From the NCBI GenBank assembly GCA_902803365.1, contig CADCPU010000171.1, positions 1-12,216 on the forward strand: a DNA stretch of 12,216 bases, in the 5' to 3' direction. This stretch comes from Oscillospiraceae bacterium (GTDB lineage: Bacteria > Bacillota_A > Clostridia > Saccharofermentanales > Saccharofermentanaceae). The notes beneath the pieces are model-generated. The model worked only from the letters and a program-made list of their open reading frames with translations. It ran no database searches and had not been told where the DNA came from. Positions 5,460 through 12,216 of the stretch are shown here, in pieces. The position numbers and the translations under genes were made by a program. The stretch's first letter is position 1; the number at the start of each line of letters is the position of its first letter.

Positions 5460-7243
5460 CAGAGCTTGTTCTGTACGAAGGCAGACATCTCATCCTTGAC
5501 GCTTGCAAGTCTTGAGAGAGCCTCGTCCTTTGCGGAATCATAGATTCCGAAGTAGATCTTGAGCTTAGGCTCAGTTCCGGAAGGACGTACGCATGCCCAA
5601 TCGAGACCCTTCTCGCCGCCGAGCTCATAGAGGAGAACGTTGGACTTAACAAGGTCGATAGGCTCTGTCTTAACGCCGTCGTTATCGAAAATATATCTTA
5701 CGGACTTGGAATAGTCTCTTACTGCAACAACTGAAGGACCGCCGATGAGCTTGGAAGCATCAGAAGCGTTCTTGCAAGCTTCGAGTTCTTCTCTCATTGA
5801 AGCCATCGCACCTGCGATCTTCTCGGAACCTTCCTTGCCCTCGAGAGTAAAGCTTACTGCTGACTCAAAGCCGTAGCCGTATGTCTTGTAGATCCTCTCG
5901 AGTCTGTCAAAGAGCGTCTCGCCTCTGTCAAAAGACTGAGCTGCCATACCGCAGATGAGCATAGCTGCAACGACTGCATCCTTATCTCTTACATTAAGGC
6001 CTGCGAGGTAGCCGTAGCTCTCTTCAAAGCCGAACTGGAAGTGCTTGTCACCGAACTCATCGAAGATCTTGATCCTCTCACCGATGAACTTAAAGCCTGT
6101 CAATACTTCCTGGAGCTCAACGCCGTATGCCTTACAGATAGGACCTGCAAGCTTTGTAGATACGATGGTCGTAACTGCGAATGAATTCTCAGGGAGAGTG
6201 CCTGCTTCCTTCTTGGAGTTGAGGATATAGTCGAGGAGCATAAGTCCTACCTGGTTACCTGTGAAAGGCTTATAGACTACTTCACCGTTTTCGATCGTCT
6301 TGCAAGCGATACCTACACGGTCAGAATCAGGGTCTGTACCGATAACGATGGAAGAATCCGTCTTCTTAGCAAGCTCGATACCCATTGTAAGAGCTGCAGG
6401 ATCTTCAGGGTTAGGTGTCTTTACGGTAGGGAATGCACCGTCAGGCTTCTCCTGCTCTTCAACGATGTGGATGTTCTTAAAGCCGATGGCATCAAGGATC
6501 CTTCTGACAGGCTTGTTGCCTGAACCGTGGAGAGGAGTATAAACGATGTTCATATCCTTCTGACGCTCGATAGCGTCCTTATCGATAACGAGTTCCATGA
6601 GCATCTTTGTGTAGTCGATGTCGAGCTGCTCGCCGAATACCGTGAGAAGTCCGGAAGCCTCAAGCTCAGCGTCGCTCAAGATCTTGATCGTTCTTACGTC
6701 AGAGAACTTCTCGATGTTCTTGAGGATCTCGGATGCTGCTTCAGGAGGTACCTGTCCGCCGTCCTCACCGTATACCTTGTATCCGTTATACTTCGGAGGG
6801 TTGTGGGAAGCAGTTACCATAACACCTGCAAATGCGTTGAAATATCTTACTGCGTAAGAAAGCATAGGGACCGGGCGAAGCTCGTCCGAGAGATATACCT
6901 TAACGCCGTATGCTGCAAGAGTAGCAGCTGTGATCTTTGCAAACTCAGGAGAAAAATGTCTGGAATCGAAAGATACTGCAACACCGCGCTCCATTGCTTC
7001 CTTGCCGTTAGCCACGATATAAGCGGCAAGACCTGCGGAAGCCTTTGCAACCGTATAGATGTTCATTCTGTTTGTACCTGCGCCGATGACTCCGCGAAGT
7101 CCGCCTGTACCGAATTCGAGATCCCTGTAGAATCTTTCCTCGATCTCCTTGGGATCGTCCTTTATTGCTGTAAGTTCATTTCTTGTATCTTCGTTAAAGA
7201 ACGGATCTGTGCTCCAGATCTCATAAGTTTTAAGAAAGTCCAT
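5459..7243 (-). CDS. pgcA: Phosphoglucomutase / phospho-sugar mutase (PgcA type)
   Basis: Interconverts glucose-6-phosphate and glucose-1-phosphate in the cytosol, feeding UDP-glucose, glycolipid and wall-polymer synthesis. The 594-residue protein has the four-domain alpha-D-phosphohexomutase layout. FGTGGLRG (residues 44-51) leads the first domain, and TASHNPP (144-150) carries the phosphorylated Ser146. The metal loop is GTDPDSDRVG (302-311), the sugar-binding loop is GFEESYGYLAG (405-415) and the phosphate-binding loop is RPSGTEPK (553-560). Length and N-terminal pattern fit B. subtilis PgcA better than the about 450-residue GlmM/ManB group. GGAGG is 6 nt before the ATG, the best ribosome site in the window. 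It precedes the methyltransferase with a TGATG junction. A mannose-phosphate activity cannot be excluded. Confidence 0.95.
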   Translation of the reverse strand: MDFLKTYEIWSTDPFFNEDTRNELTAIKDDPKEIEERFYRDLEFGTGGLRGVIGAGTNRMNIYTVAKASAGLAAYIVANGKEAMERGVAVSFDSRHFSPEFAKITAATLAAYGVKVYLSDELRPVPMLSYAVRYFNAFAGVMVTASHNPPKYNGYKVYGEDGGQVPPEAASEILKNIEKFSDVRTIKILSDAELEASGLLTVFGEQLDIDYTKMLMELVIDKDAIERQKDMNIVYTPLHGSGNKPVRRILDAIGFKNIHIVEEQEKPDGAFPTVKTPNPEDPAALTMGIELAKKTDSSIVIGTDPDSDRVGIACKTIENGEVVYKPFTGNQVGLMLLDYILNSKKEAGTLPENSFAVTTIVSTKLAGPICKAYGVELQEVLTGFKFIGERIKIFDEFGDKHFQFGFEESYGYLAGLNVRDKDAVVAAMLICGMAAQSFDRGETLFDRLERIYKTYGYGFESAVSFTLEGKEGSEKIAGAMASMREELEACKNASDASKLIGGPSVVAVRDYSKSVRYIFDNDGVKTEPIDLVKSNVLLYELGGEKGLDWACVRPSGTEPKLKIYFGIYDSAKDEALSRLASVKDEMSAFVQNKL

Positions 7244-7263
7244 ATTGTACCTCCATAAATTTT

Positions 7264-7291
7264 TTGCCTCGTATATAGACTATATCACAAA
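7264..7291 (-). promoter_or_regulatory. Weak candidate promoter in the 53-bp gap before pgcA
   Basis: On the minus strand a TATATA -10-like hexamer lies 17 bp from ATGACT, a 4/6 match to the -35 consensus that overlaps the yfhO stop codon region. A small AT-rich palindrome, ATATAG-A-CTATAT (7273-7285), covers the -10. No terminator is visible after yfhO. Given the strong ribosome site of pgcA a separate promoter is plausible, but this one is only a pattern match. Confidence 0.25.
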
Positions 7292-7296
7292 AGCAG

Positions 7297-10131
7297 TCAT
7301 TTCTTCTGTTTTCTTTTGGCGCTCATATCATATGCCGCAAGAGCAATGATCGATACTACACCCGCAGCCGTCATCAATGCTCCGGCCTTAACACCCGGCG
7401 CCTTGAACTTAAGCTCGACCTTATGGTTTCCGCTTCCGCAGTCAACCGCAATGGTCGCATCCTGATAAGGTGTGATCGCAGTTTCCTTGCCATCGACATA
7501 ACATGTCCAACCATCTTCATAAGGGATAGATGTAAGGAGCATGTCGCCGTCCTTGAGGTTTGTCGTAAAAACAATGTTGCCGTTATCGTATCTGTCAGTT
7601 ACAACAGAAGATCTGTCGACAGTCGCAAGCTGTGACTTAAATGCATCTGCATCGAGCGCAGCGTAATTGAGATCGAGATATGAGAAGATCGGCTCTTCTG
7701 ATACTATCGTTACCTCAACATCATCGCCTTCCTCATAATATCCGAGTCTTATGATGCTCGTGTGATACGAAGAGGATGCTATCTCAGCTGTTTTCTTGGC
7801 ATTGACAAAGATCGTTGCACCTGAAGCAAGCTGCGTGGATACTATCGAGAAATACTGCTCACCGGTTGCAGGAGCCTTATACTTCGCAACAATTACCGAG
7901 TACCCGGAATCTGATGATCTGTAGTAAGCATTCTTTGACTGACCGCCGATATCGATATCGTCATCTGCAAGAGAATCATCAACAGGGAACGCATTTGTGA
8001 GCTTAAACGAGAACTTGTCCACCGGGAAGTTCGAAGCGTTATACGCAGTAACATCTTCAGCCTTAACAAAACCGGACTTATAAAAGTCCTCAGTAAAGTT
8101 TTCAGGGAACAAAGACTTGTACCACTCATTCTGGAACTTGAAATAATCCTTGTCCGTTGTCTTCTTCTCGAGACCATAGTAATCAAAGTCGAGAGCTGTT
8201 TTCGATGCGGCAAATCCAATGTCGAGTACATCCTCATTGCCATAGCAGTTATATCCTAATTCAGCTCCGTCATTTCCCAGCTTCGGTGAGTTGGTATAAT
8301 CACCGAACATATAAATGTTACCGACAGACATGAAAGCATCCGTAGGAAGTGATGAATAGGAACGTGACTGAACAAAATAGTTATAGTTTGATGCGAATCC
8401 CAACTGCTTCATAAATCTGCTGAACTTCTTGTTTGAGCTTGAATCAAACAGTTCGAGCGAATTGGTGCCTGTAATAGACTCTACTTCGCACTCATACTGA
8501 AAAAGGAACTTCTTATCCTTGTTTTCGAATTCCTTGATCTCATTACTCGATCTTTTGCCCGAATTCAACGGTTCAGCGGCTTCAAAAAGTCCTTTGACGG
8601 CCTTGATGTTGAGCTCATAGACTGCCTCGTTATGATCTGTTCCGTAAGTGGACATCCCGCCGCATGTGCGAGGGCCGAGACCTGCGGTCTCAAAGACTAC
8701 GAACAACGCGATCAAAGGTCCGAGAAGCTTATTCATGTTCTTGAGCTGTTCAGGCCACTTCTCGATCTTGTAGCCCGCGAAAAGGAGCATATATGCAGCT
8801 ATCATAAATATGTTGAGAGCAAGGAACTTATCATTCTCACCCATATCACCGAAGCTCTGAGCGACGATAAGAAGAACTCCGAGTATGCCTGAAGCCTTCA
8901 GCAGTTCCTTGTTGGTAACTTCCTTGATCTTGAAGATGACTTCCATCGCGAGTACCAGAAGTACCGGGATGAAGACAAAAGCAAATCTGTGCTTGAACCA
9001 GTTCGGAACATCAAATGCATGCCATACAAGGTTCAAGAAACTTACGGCAAAAGATATAAACATGAGAACAAGGACAGATCCGTAGTAGATCTTCTCCTTC
9101 TTCTCAAACACCTTGGATACAAAGAAGATCGTAATGAGGCATGTTACAGCAACACTTACGAAGATATAAGGAAGATTGTCCTTAAGGTTTTCGAAAGCAC
9201 CTGCATTACCGAGGAAGAGCTGATCTGCAAAATCAACGACCTTGAACTCAAAGACATTCGTATCTGCCACATACTTAGTAACATCGCCGTTCTTTAATAC
9301 ATCAAGACCAACCGGAATAAGTACAACACCTACGGTAAGGATACAGCAGATCGCTGTAAGGATGAACTTCAGGACCGAATTGACGGCTTCCTTGGAAGTC
9401 GCAGTCTTGTCGATCTTTACCTTCTTTATGTATCTGAAGACGATGTAGAAGAAGCTGAATGCGCCTACCATATATGCGATATAGAAGTTCGATACGAAGA
9501 GCCAGAGGAGCGTGATGATAAGTCCCGCCTTTTTCTTCTTTTCCATGTAGACTTCCACGAAGTACAAGATCAATGGCAGGAGCGCATAACCGTCCAGCCA
9601 CAGGATATTGAACATGTAGATGATGATAAACGAAGAGAAAGCATAAGTGATCGAGAAGAGCAAAGGCCAATTTGTGCCCTTATGCGAAGCTCTCTTTTCA
9701 AGGAAGATGCACATAAATGCCGATCCCAGAGAAACCTTAAAGGCCGCCATAATGGAAACGAACAATCCGATAAGATGATCAGGAACGAGCAAGATCAGGA
9801 TGTTCAGCGGACTTCCCATATAGTAGCCGAATGTGGCCATGAAGTTCTTGCCGCCGCCGAGCGTCTTGTCATATGTAAAAGACGTAATGAGATCATTAAA
9901 GTCAAGTTCCCGGAGATGATGCTTTAATCTTATGAGATTCGGTGCATACTGAGCCTTAAGATCGCTTCCGAGGATGGAATTTAATCCGAGCGGAATGATG
10001 TCATTCATGCCGTATGCAGCCAATATCAGGATAAACGTAAGGAAAAAAGAGATTATCGGCATATAGAATTCCCGCTTGAGGCCGGAGCCACTCTTGCGCG
10101 AGATATCCTTCATTGATGAGACTTCCTTCAT
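7297..10131 (-). CDS. yfhO: YfhO family polytopic membrane protein (probable GT-C glycosyltransferase)
   Basis: Large membrane protein of about 944 residues. YfhO proteins are implicated in adding sugars from undecaprenyl-phosphate carriers to lipoteichoic acid or similar polymers on the outer face of the membrane. The N-terminal half has about a dozen hydrophobic helices. It includes the family-type first-loop region SDLKAQYAP, a GYYMGSPLNIL stretch and YMFNILWLDGYALLPL. The C-terminal half is a long polar, probably extracytoplasmic region ending in one helix and a basic tail (SAKRKQKK). The frame opens at a TTG (10164) without a ribosome site. ATG 10131 follows GGGGG with 4-nt spacing. ATG 10113, six codons on, has AAGGA at about 10 nt and is a fair alternative. 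The divergent neighbour is a CsbB/GtrB-like enzyme, the expected partner. The acceptor polymer is inferred from the family, not visible here. Confidence 0.9.
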   Translation of the reverse strand: MKEVSSMKDISRKSGSGLKREFYMPIISFFLTFILILAAYGMNDIIPLGLNSILGSDLKAQYAPNLIRLKHHLRELDFNDLITSFTYDKTLGGGKNFMATFGYYMGSPLNILILLVPDHLIGLFVSIMAAFKVSLGSAFMCIFLEKRASHKGTNWPLLFSITYAFSSFIIIYMFNILWLDGYALLPLILYFVEVYMEKKKKAGLIITLLWLFVSNFYIAYMVGAFSFFYIVFRYIKKVKIDKTATSKEAVNSVLKFILTAICCILTVGVVLIPVGLDVLKNGDVTKYVADTNVFEFKVVDFADQLFLGNAGAFENLKDNLPYIFVSVAVTCLITIFFVSKVFEKKEKIYYGSVLVLMFISFAVSFLNLVWHAFDVPNWFKHRFAFVFIPVLLVLAMEVIFKIKEVTNKELLKASGILGVLLIVAQSFGDMGENDKFLALNIFMIAAYMLLFAGYKIEKWPEQLKNMNKLLGPLIALFVVFETAGLGPRTCGGMSTYGTDHNEAVYELNIKAVKGLFEAAEPLNSGKRSSNEIKEFENKDKKFLFQYECEVESITGTNSLELFDSSSNKKFSRFMKQLGFASNYNYFVQSRSYSSLPTDAFMSVGNIYMFGDYTNSPKLGNDGAELGYNCYGNEDVLDIGFAASKTALDFDYYGLEKKTTDKDYFKFQNEWYKSLFPENFTEDFYKSGFVKAEDVTAYNASNFPVDKFSFKLTNAFPVDDSLADDDIDIGGQSKNAYYRSSDSGYSVIVAKYKAPATGEQYFSIVSTQLASGATIFVNAKKTAEIASSSYHTSIIRLGYYEEGDDVEVTIVSEEPIFSYLDLNYAALDADAFKSQLATVDRSSVVTDRYDNGNIVFTTNLKDGDMLLTSIPYEDGWTCYVDGKETAITPYQDATIAVDCGSGNHKVELKFKAPGVKAGALMTAAGVVSIIALAAYDMSAKRKQKK

Positions 10132-10138
10132 AAAACCC

Positions 10139-10186
10139 CCAAAAGACCGTCTTTTGGCGCTCAAAAATGCTCGAAACGCAAAAGAC
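10139..10186 (-). repeat. Three-copy CAAAAGAC repeat in the yfhO leader (alternative hairpins)
   Basis: The octamer CAAAAGAC occurs on the plus strand at 10140-10147 and 10179-10186, and inverted (GTCTTTTG) at 10149-10156. The proximal pair forms a 19-bp palindrome (10139-10157) with arms CCAAAAGAC and GTCTTTTGG and a one-base centre. In yfhO mRNA the middle copy can pair with either the upstream or the downstream copy, but not both. The proximal hairpin would take up two of the five G residues of the putative ribosome site at 10136-10140. Confidence 0.6.
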
Positions 10187-10209
10187 AGTATATATTTTCA
10201 GATTTTTTG

Positions 10210-10217
10210 ATTATAAT
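10210..10217. promoter_or_regulatory. Overlapping divergent -10 elements for yfhO and the GT2 gene
   Basis: ATTATAAT contains TATAAT on the plus strand (10212-10217) and on the minus strand (10215-10210). Neither has a convincing -35 at 16-18 bp. If used, transcripts would start near 10203 (minus) and 10224 (plus), giving leaders of about 72 and 44 nt. It is the only TATAAT in the 136-bp divergent gap. Confidence 0.4.
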
Positions 10218-10233
10218 ACATACACAGTTATTT

Positions 10234-10248
10234 TTCTACTTTGTAGAA
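10234..10248. repeat. 15-bp palindrome in the divergent yfhO/GT2 gap
   Basis: TTCTAC-TTT-GTAGAA is a perfect 6-bp inverted repeat. It covers the -35 position of the minus-strand promoter and would be in the 5' leader of the plus-strand GT2 transcript, about 12 nt upstream of its AGAGG ribosome site. It could be a repressor operator or a small RNA hairpin; no regulator gene is in the window. Confidence 0.5.
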
Positions 10249-10267
10249 CAGTCCGAAGAGGTGCGCA

Positions 10268-11215
10268 ATGCTTATAAGTCTTATTGTTCCGTGCTATAAC
10301 GAGGAGGAATCCTTACCCATTCTCTACAAGGCTCTGACCGATGTAAGAAGCGAGGTCAAGGACAAGACTTTTGAGTTCATTTTCGTTAACGACGGAAGCC
10401 GCGATAATACTCTCAAGGTCATCAAGGACCTTGCTGCGAACGACCCGTGCGTCAACTACATTTCCTTCTCCAGGAACTTCGGTAAGGAAGCAGCTATGTA
10501 CGCAGGACTCGAGCACAGCAAGGGCGAATATGTTGCCATCCTCGATGCGGATATGCAGGATCCCCCGTCACTCATCCCCTCCATGATCAAGGACCTCGAT
10601 GACGATGTGGCCGATATCGTGGCAGCAAGACGAGTCACACGCGAAGGCGAGCCAAAGATCAGGAGCTTTTTCGCGCGCACGTTCTACAAGCTTATCAACA
10701 AGATGTGCGAGGTTGAGATCGCAGACGGTGCCAGAGACTTCCGTCTCATGAAAAGGCCTGTCGTAGACGCCATCCTTGAAGTCAACGAGCGTCAGCGCTT
10801 CTCCAAGGGTATCTTTGCATGGGTAGGATTCAGAACGAAGTGGGTCGAGCACCAGAATGTCGAGAGAGTAGCCGGCGAGACCAAGTGGAGTTTCTGGAAG
10901 CTTCTAAGTTACGCGATCGACGGTATCGTATCCTTTACCGTTGCTCCGATGAGACTCGCAACCTATTGCGGATTTGCATCAGCTCTTGCAGCATTCCTCT
11001 ACATGCTCTACTACTTCATCAGAGCAGTCATCATGAGGATCTATGACGAGGTTCCGGGTTATCCTTCACTCCTCTGCTTCATCCTCTTTATTGGAGGTCT
11101 TGTCCTCATGGCATTGGGTCTTTTGGGCGAGTATATCGGAAGGACGTTCATCGAAGTCAAGAGACGTCCGATCTATATCGTTGCCGATAAGAATACAAAC
11201 AAGAGAGATCAGTAA
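10268..11215 (+). CDS. Family 2 glycosyltransferase, DPM1/GtrB/CsbB type (undecaprenyl-phosphate glycosyltransferase)
   Basis: Predicted to transfer a sugar from a nucleotide donor to undecaprenyl phosphate at the inner membrane face, supplying a lipid-linked sugar for outside transfer. The 315-residue protein starts with a GT-A domain: SLIVPCYNEEESL (residues 4-16), FVNDGSRDNT (39-48), DADMQDPP (93-100) with the metal-binding DAD (93-95) and QD, GARDFRLM (154-161) and FSKGIFAWVGF (178-188). GETKWSFWKL (203-212) corresponds to the conserved GxTKY/W juxtamembrane motif of this subfamily. Two C-terminal membrane helices follow (about 229-257 and 266-290). AGAGG lies 7 nt before the ATG. It is divergent from yfhO; in B. 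subtilis csbB and yfhO are neighbours and act together, which supports the role. Donor sugar is unknown: GlcNAc by analogy to CsbB, and glucose is also possible. Confidence 0.93.
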   Translation: MLISLIVPCYNEEESLPILYKALTDVRSEVKDKTFEFIFVNDGSRDNTLKVIKDLAANDPCVNYISFSRNFGKEAAMYAGLEHSKGEYVAILDADMQDPPSLIPSMIKDLDDDVADIVAARRVTREGEPKIRSFFARTFYKLINKMCEVEIADGARDFRLMKRPVVDAILEVNERQRFSKGIFAWVGFRTKWVEHQNVERVAGETKWSFWKLLSYAIDGIVSFTVAPMRLATYCGFASALAAFLYMLYYFIRAVIMRIYDEVPGYPSLLCFILFIGGLVLMALGLLGEYIGRTFIEVKRRPIYIVADKNTNKRDQ

Positions 11216-12216
11216 TCCTTAGGAACTTTTCCCAGATATTTAAAGAACAGCGCGTCTTCGTAATCGTGTACGAAGAACTGCTTGTCGCACAATTCTGCGC
11301 TCTTATCCGTGCTCATGTCACCGAATGATACGATCTGATACTGATAAGGAGCTTCTTCCTTACCGTTGTACAGGTTAATGGTTCCCTTTATCGTAGAAGC
11401 GATGAGAAGGAACGGAACAAGACCTGCCACAAGGAGCGCGATCACGCCTCCGAGCAGCGCAGCGTCTACCTGTCCGTTATTCTCCTTTGTCTTCTCGAGC
11501 TTTTCAAGGAACAGACCCGTAAACATTACCATAAGGATAAACATCGGAGACAATGTTCCTCTCATGAGGAAGTCGTTTGCAAAGCTGACCTGATATACAG
11601 GCAATACGACAAGAGTTGCGATAACGATCCAATAGAGCTTGTTCTTTCTCTGGCTCTTGAACAGGATCGCCGCCCATATGCCGAACTCGAAAACAAGATA
11701 GAGTATATAAGACTCTATGCACTCGCCGATCGAATAGAAGAACTTCCAGGAAAAGCCTTTGTATTCCGTTGCGTTGGAATTAGCCGAATAGAAAGCGGCA
11801 AAGCTTATGAAGATAACGATAGGAACGATGATATTTCCGATACCGAACAGATCCTTAAGGAATGTCTTCTTATCCTTCTTTTCATCGTTCCTGAGCACCT
11901 GATAGATCGCAACAGGAAGTATTCCGATCGTAGCCCAAGGAGAATAGCAGAACATAAGAGAACCCATGGTTCCGACATACTTATTGTCAGGCATGGTAAG
12001 AAGGAGAATGGTCAGGAGCCATCCCGGGATCGACTGATTATAGACATTCATGGTCTGACAGAACACTCCGTGGATATTGTATCCGTAATTCCAGCCCTCC
12101 CAGTTTGCATCGAGCTTTTGAACATAAAGTCTCCACAGGAAAGGCAGGATATCAAAGCCTGCGAAAAAGATGAATATCACGAGGATCGCAGGAGACATCT
12201 TCTTATGGAAGAAAGC
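11209..12216 (-). CDS. Polytopic membrane protein of unknown family, C-terminal part (start outside window)
   Basis: The frame has no stop back to the window edge, so the 335 codons here are the C-terminal part; an internal ATG at 12198 is unlikely to be the real start. About seven hydrophobic helices alternate with short basic loops, followed by a last helix around 248-272 (counted from that ATG) and a polar tail of about 55 residues that probably lies outside. A segment reading QTMNVYNQSIPGWLLTILLL, then YSPWATIGILP, and later SFANDFLMRGTLSPMFIL recalls uncharacterised GT-C-like membrane proteins in which a QxxxxxQ..P.W loop and an NDFxMRxS-type motif recur; this is from memory and not verified. 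Its 3' end overlaps the convergent GT2 gene by 7 bp. Placement beside yfhO and the GT2 enzyme suggests surface polysaccharide or polymer work, as inference only. Confidence 0.75.
   Translation of the reverse strand, partial: AFFHKKMSPAILVIFIFFAGFDILPFLWRLYVQKLDANWEGWNYGYNIHGVFCQTMNVYNQSIPGWLLTILLLTMPDNKYVGTMGSLMFCYSPWATIGILPVAIYQVLRNDEKKDKKTFLKDLFGIGNIIVPIVIFISFAAFYSANSNATEYKGFSWKFFYSIGECIESYILYLVFEFGIWAAILFKSQRKNKLYWIVIATLVVLPVYQVSFANDFLMRGTLSPMFILMVMFTGLFLEKLEKTKENNGQVDAALLGGVIALLVAGLVPFLLIASTIKGTINLYNGKEEAPYQYQIVSFGDMSTDKSAELCDKQFFVHDYEDALFFKYLGKVPKDY

Noticed and set aside
6527..7258. 243-codon plus-strand frame opposite pgcA
   Set aside because: It is a shadow of the phosphoglucomutase N-terminal half, with no ribosome site or domain pattern.
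10234..10248. BlaI/MecI/CopY-type operator assignment for TTCTACTTTGTAGAA
   Set aside because: The half-site spacing and sequence do not match the TACAnnTGTA core, and no such regulator gene is in the window.

Overview
This 12.2 kb window looks like chromosomal core and cell-envelope DNA from a low-to-moderate GC Bacillota, most likely a member of Clostridia. The evidence is the glmU-pth-mfd gene order, an FMN riboswitch ahead of a RibU-type riboflavin S component, a PgcA-type phosphoglucomutase, and a YfhO membrane protein beside a CsbB/GtrB-type glycosyltransferase. I see no mobile element, CRISPR array, tRNA or rRNA, and no sign of recent transfer. No stretch longer than about 170 bases lacks a gene; the three largest gaps (2258-2406, 3052-3221, 10132-10267) all hold promoter or leader-RNA signals.

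Layout. Everything from 1 to 10131 is read on the minus strand, so transcription runs right to left. (i) Positions 1-2257 hold glmU, pth and the first 88 codons of mfd, tightly packed with an ATGA overlap and an 11-nt gap, and with an apparent promoter and long leader hairpin upstream of glmU. (ii) ribU (2407-3051) has its own sigma-A-like promoter and an FMN riboswitch whose 3' edge contains the ribosome binding site. (iii) A nucleotidyltransferase overlaps a VanY-like D,D-carboxypeptidase lipoprotein (3222-4828). (iv) pgcA overlaps a small RsmC-like methyltransferase (4896-7243). (v) yfhO spans 7297-10131. A family 2 glycosyltransferase is then divergently transcribed (10268-11215, plus strand) and meets, tail to tail with a 7-bp overlap, the C-terminal part of an unassigned polytopic membrane protein that runs off the window.

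Function. Most of the genes suit envelope building. PgcA makes glucose-1-phosphate, the nucleotidyltransferase probably activates a sugar-1-phosphate, and GlmU makes UDP-GlcNAc. The GT2 enzyme probably charges undecaprenyl phosphate with a sugar, YfhO probably transfers that sugar to a surface polymer outside the membrane, and the VanY-like lipoprotein trims peptidoglycan stems. The RNA-level signals are the most interesting part: the FMN riboswitch, a 20-bp hairpin at the predicted 5' end of glmU mRNA, and a three-copy octamer in the yfhO leader that can form two mutually exclusive hairpins. No wholly new multi-gene system is evident.
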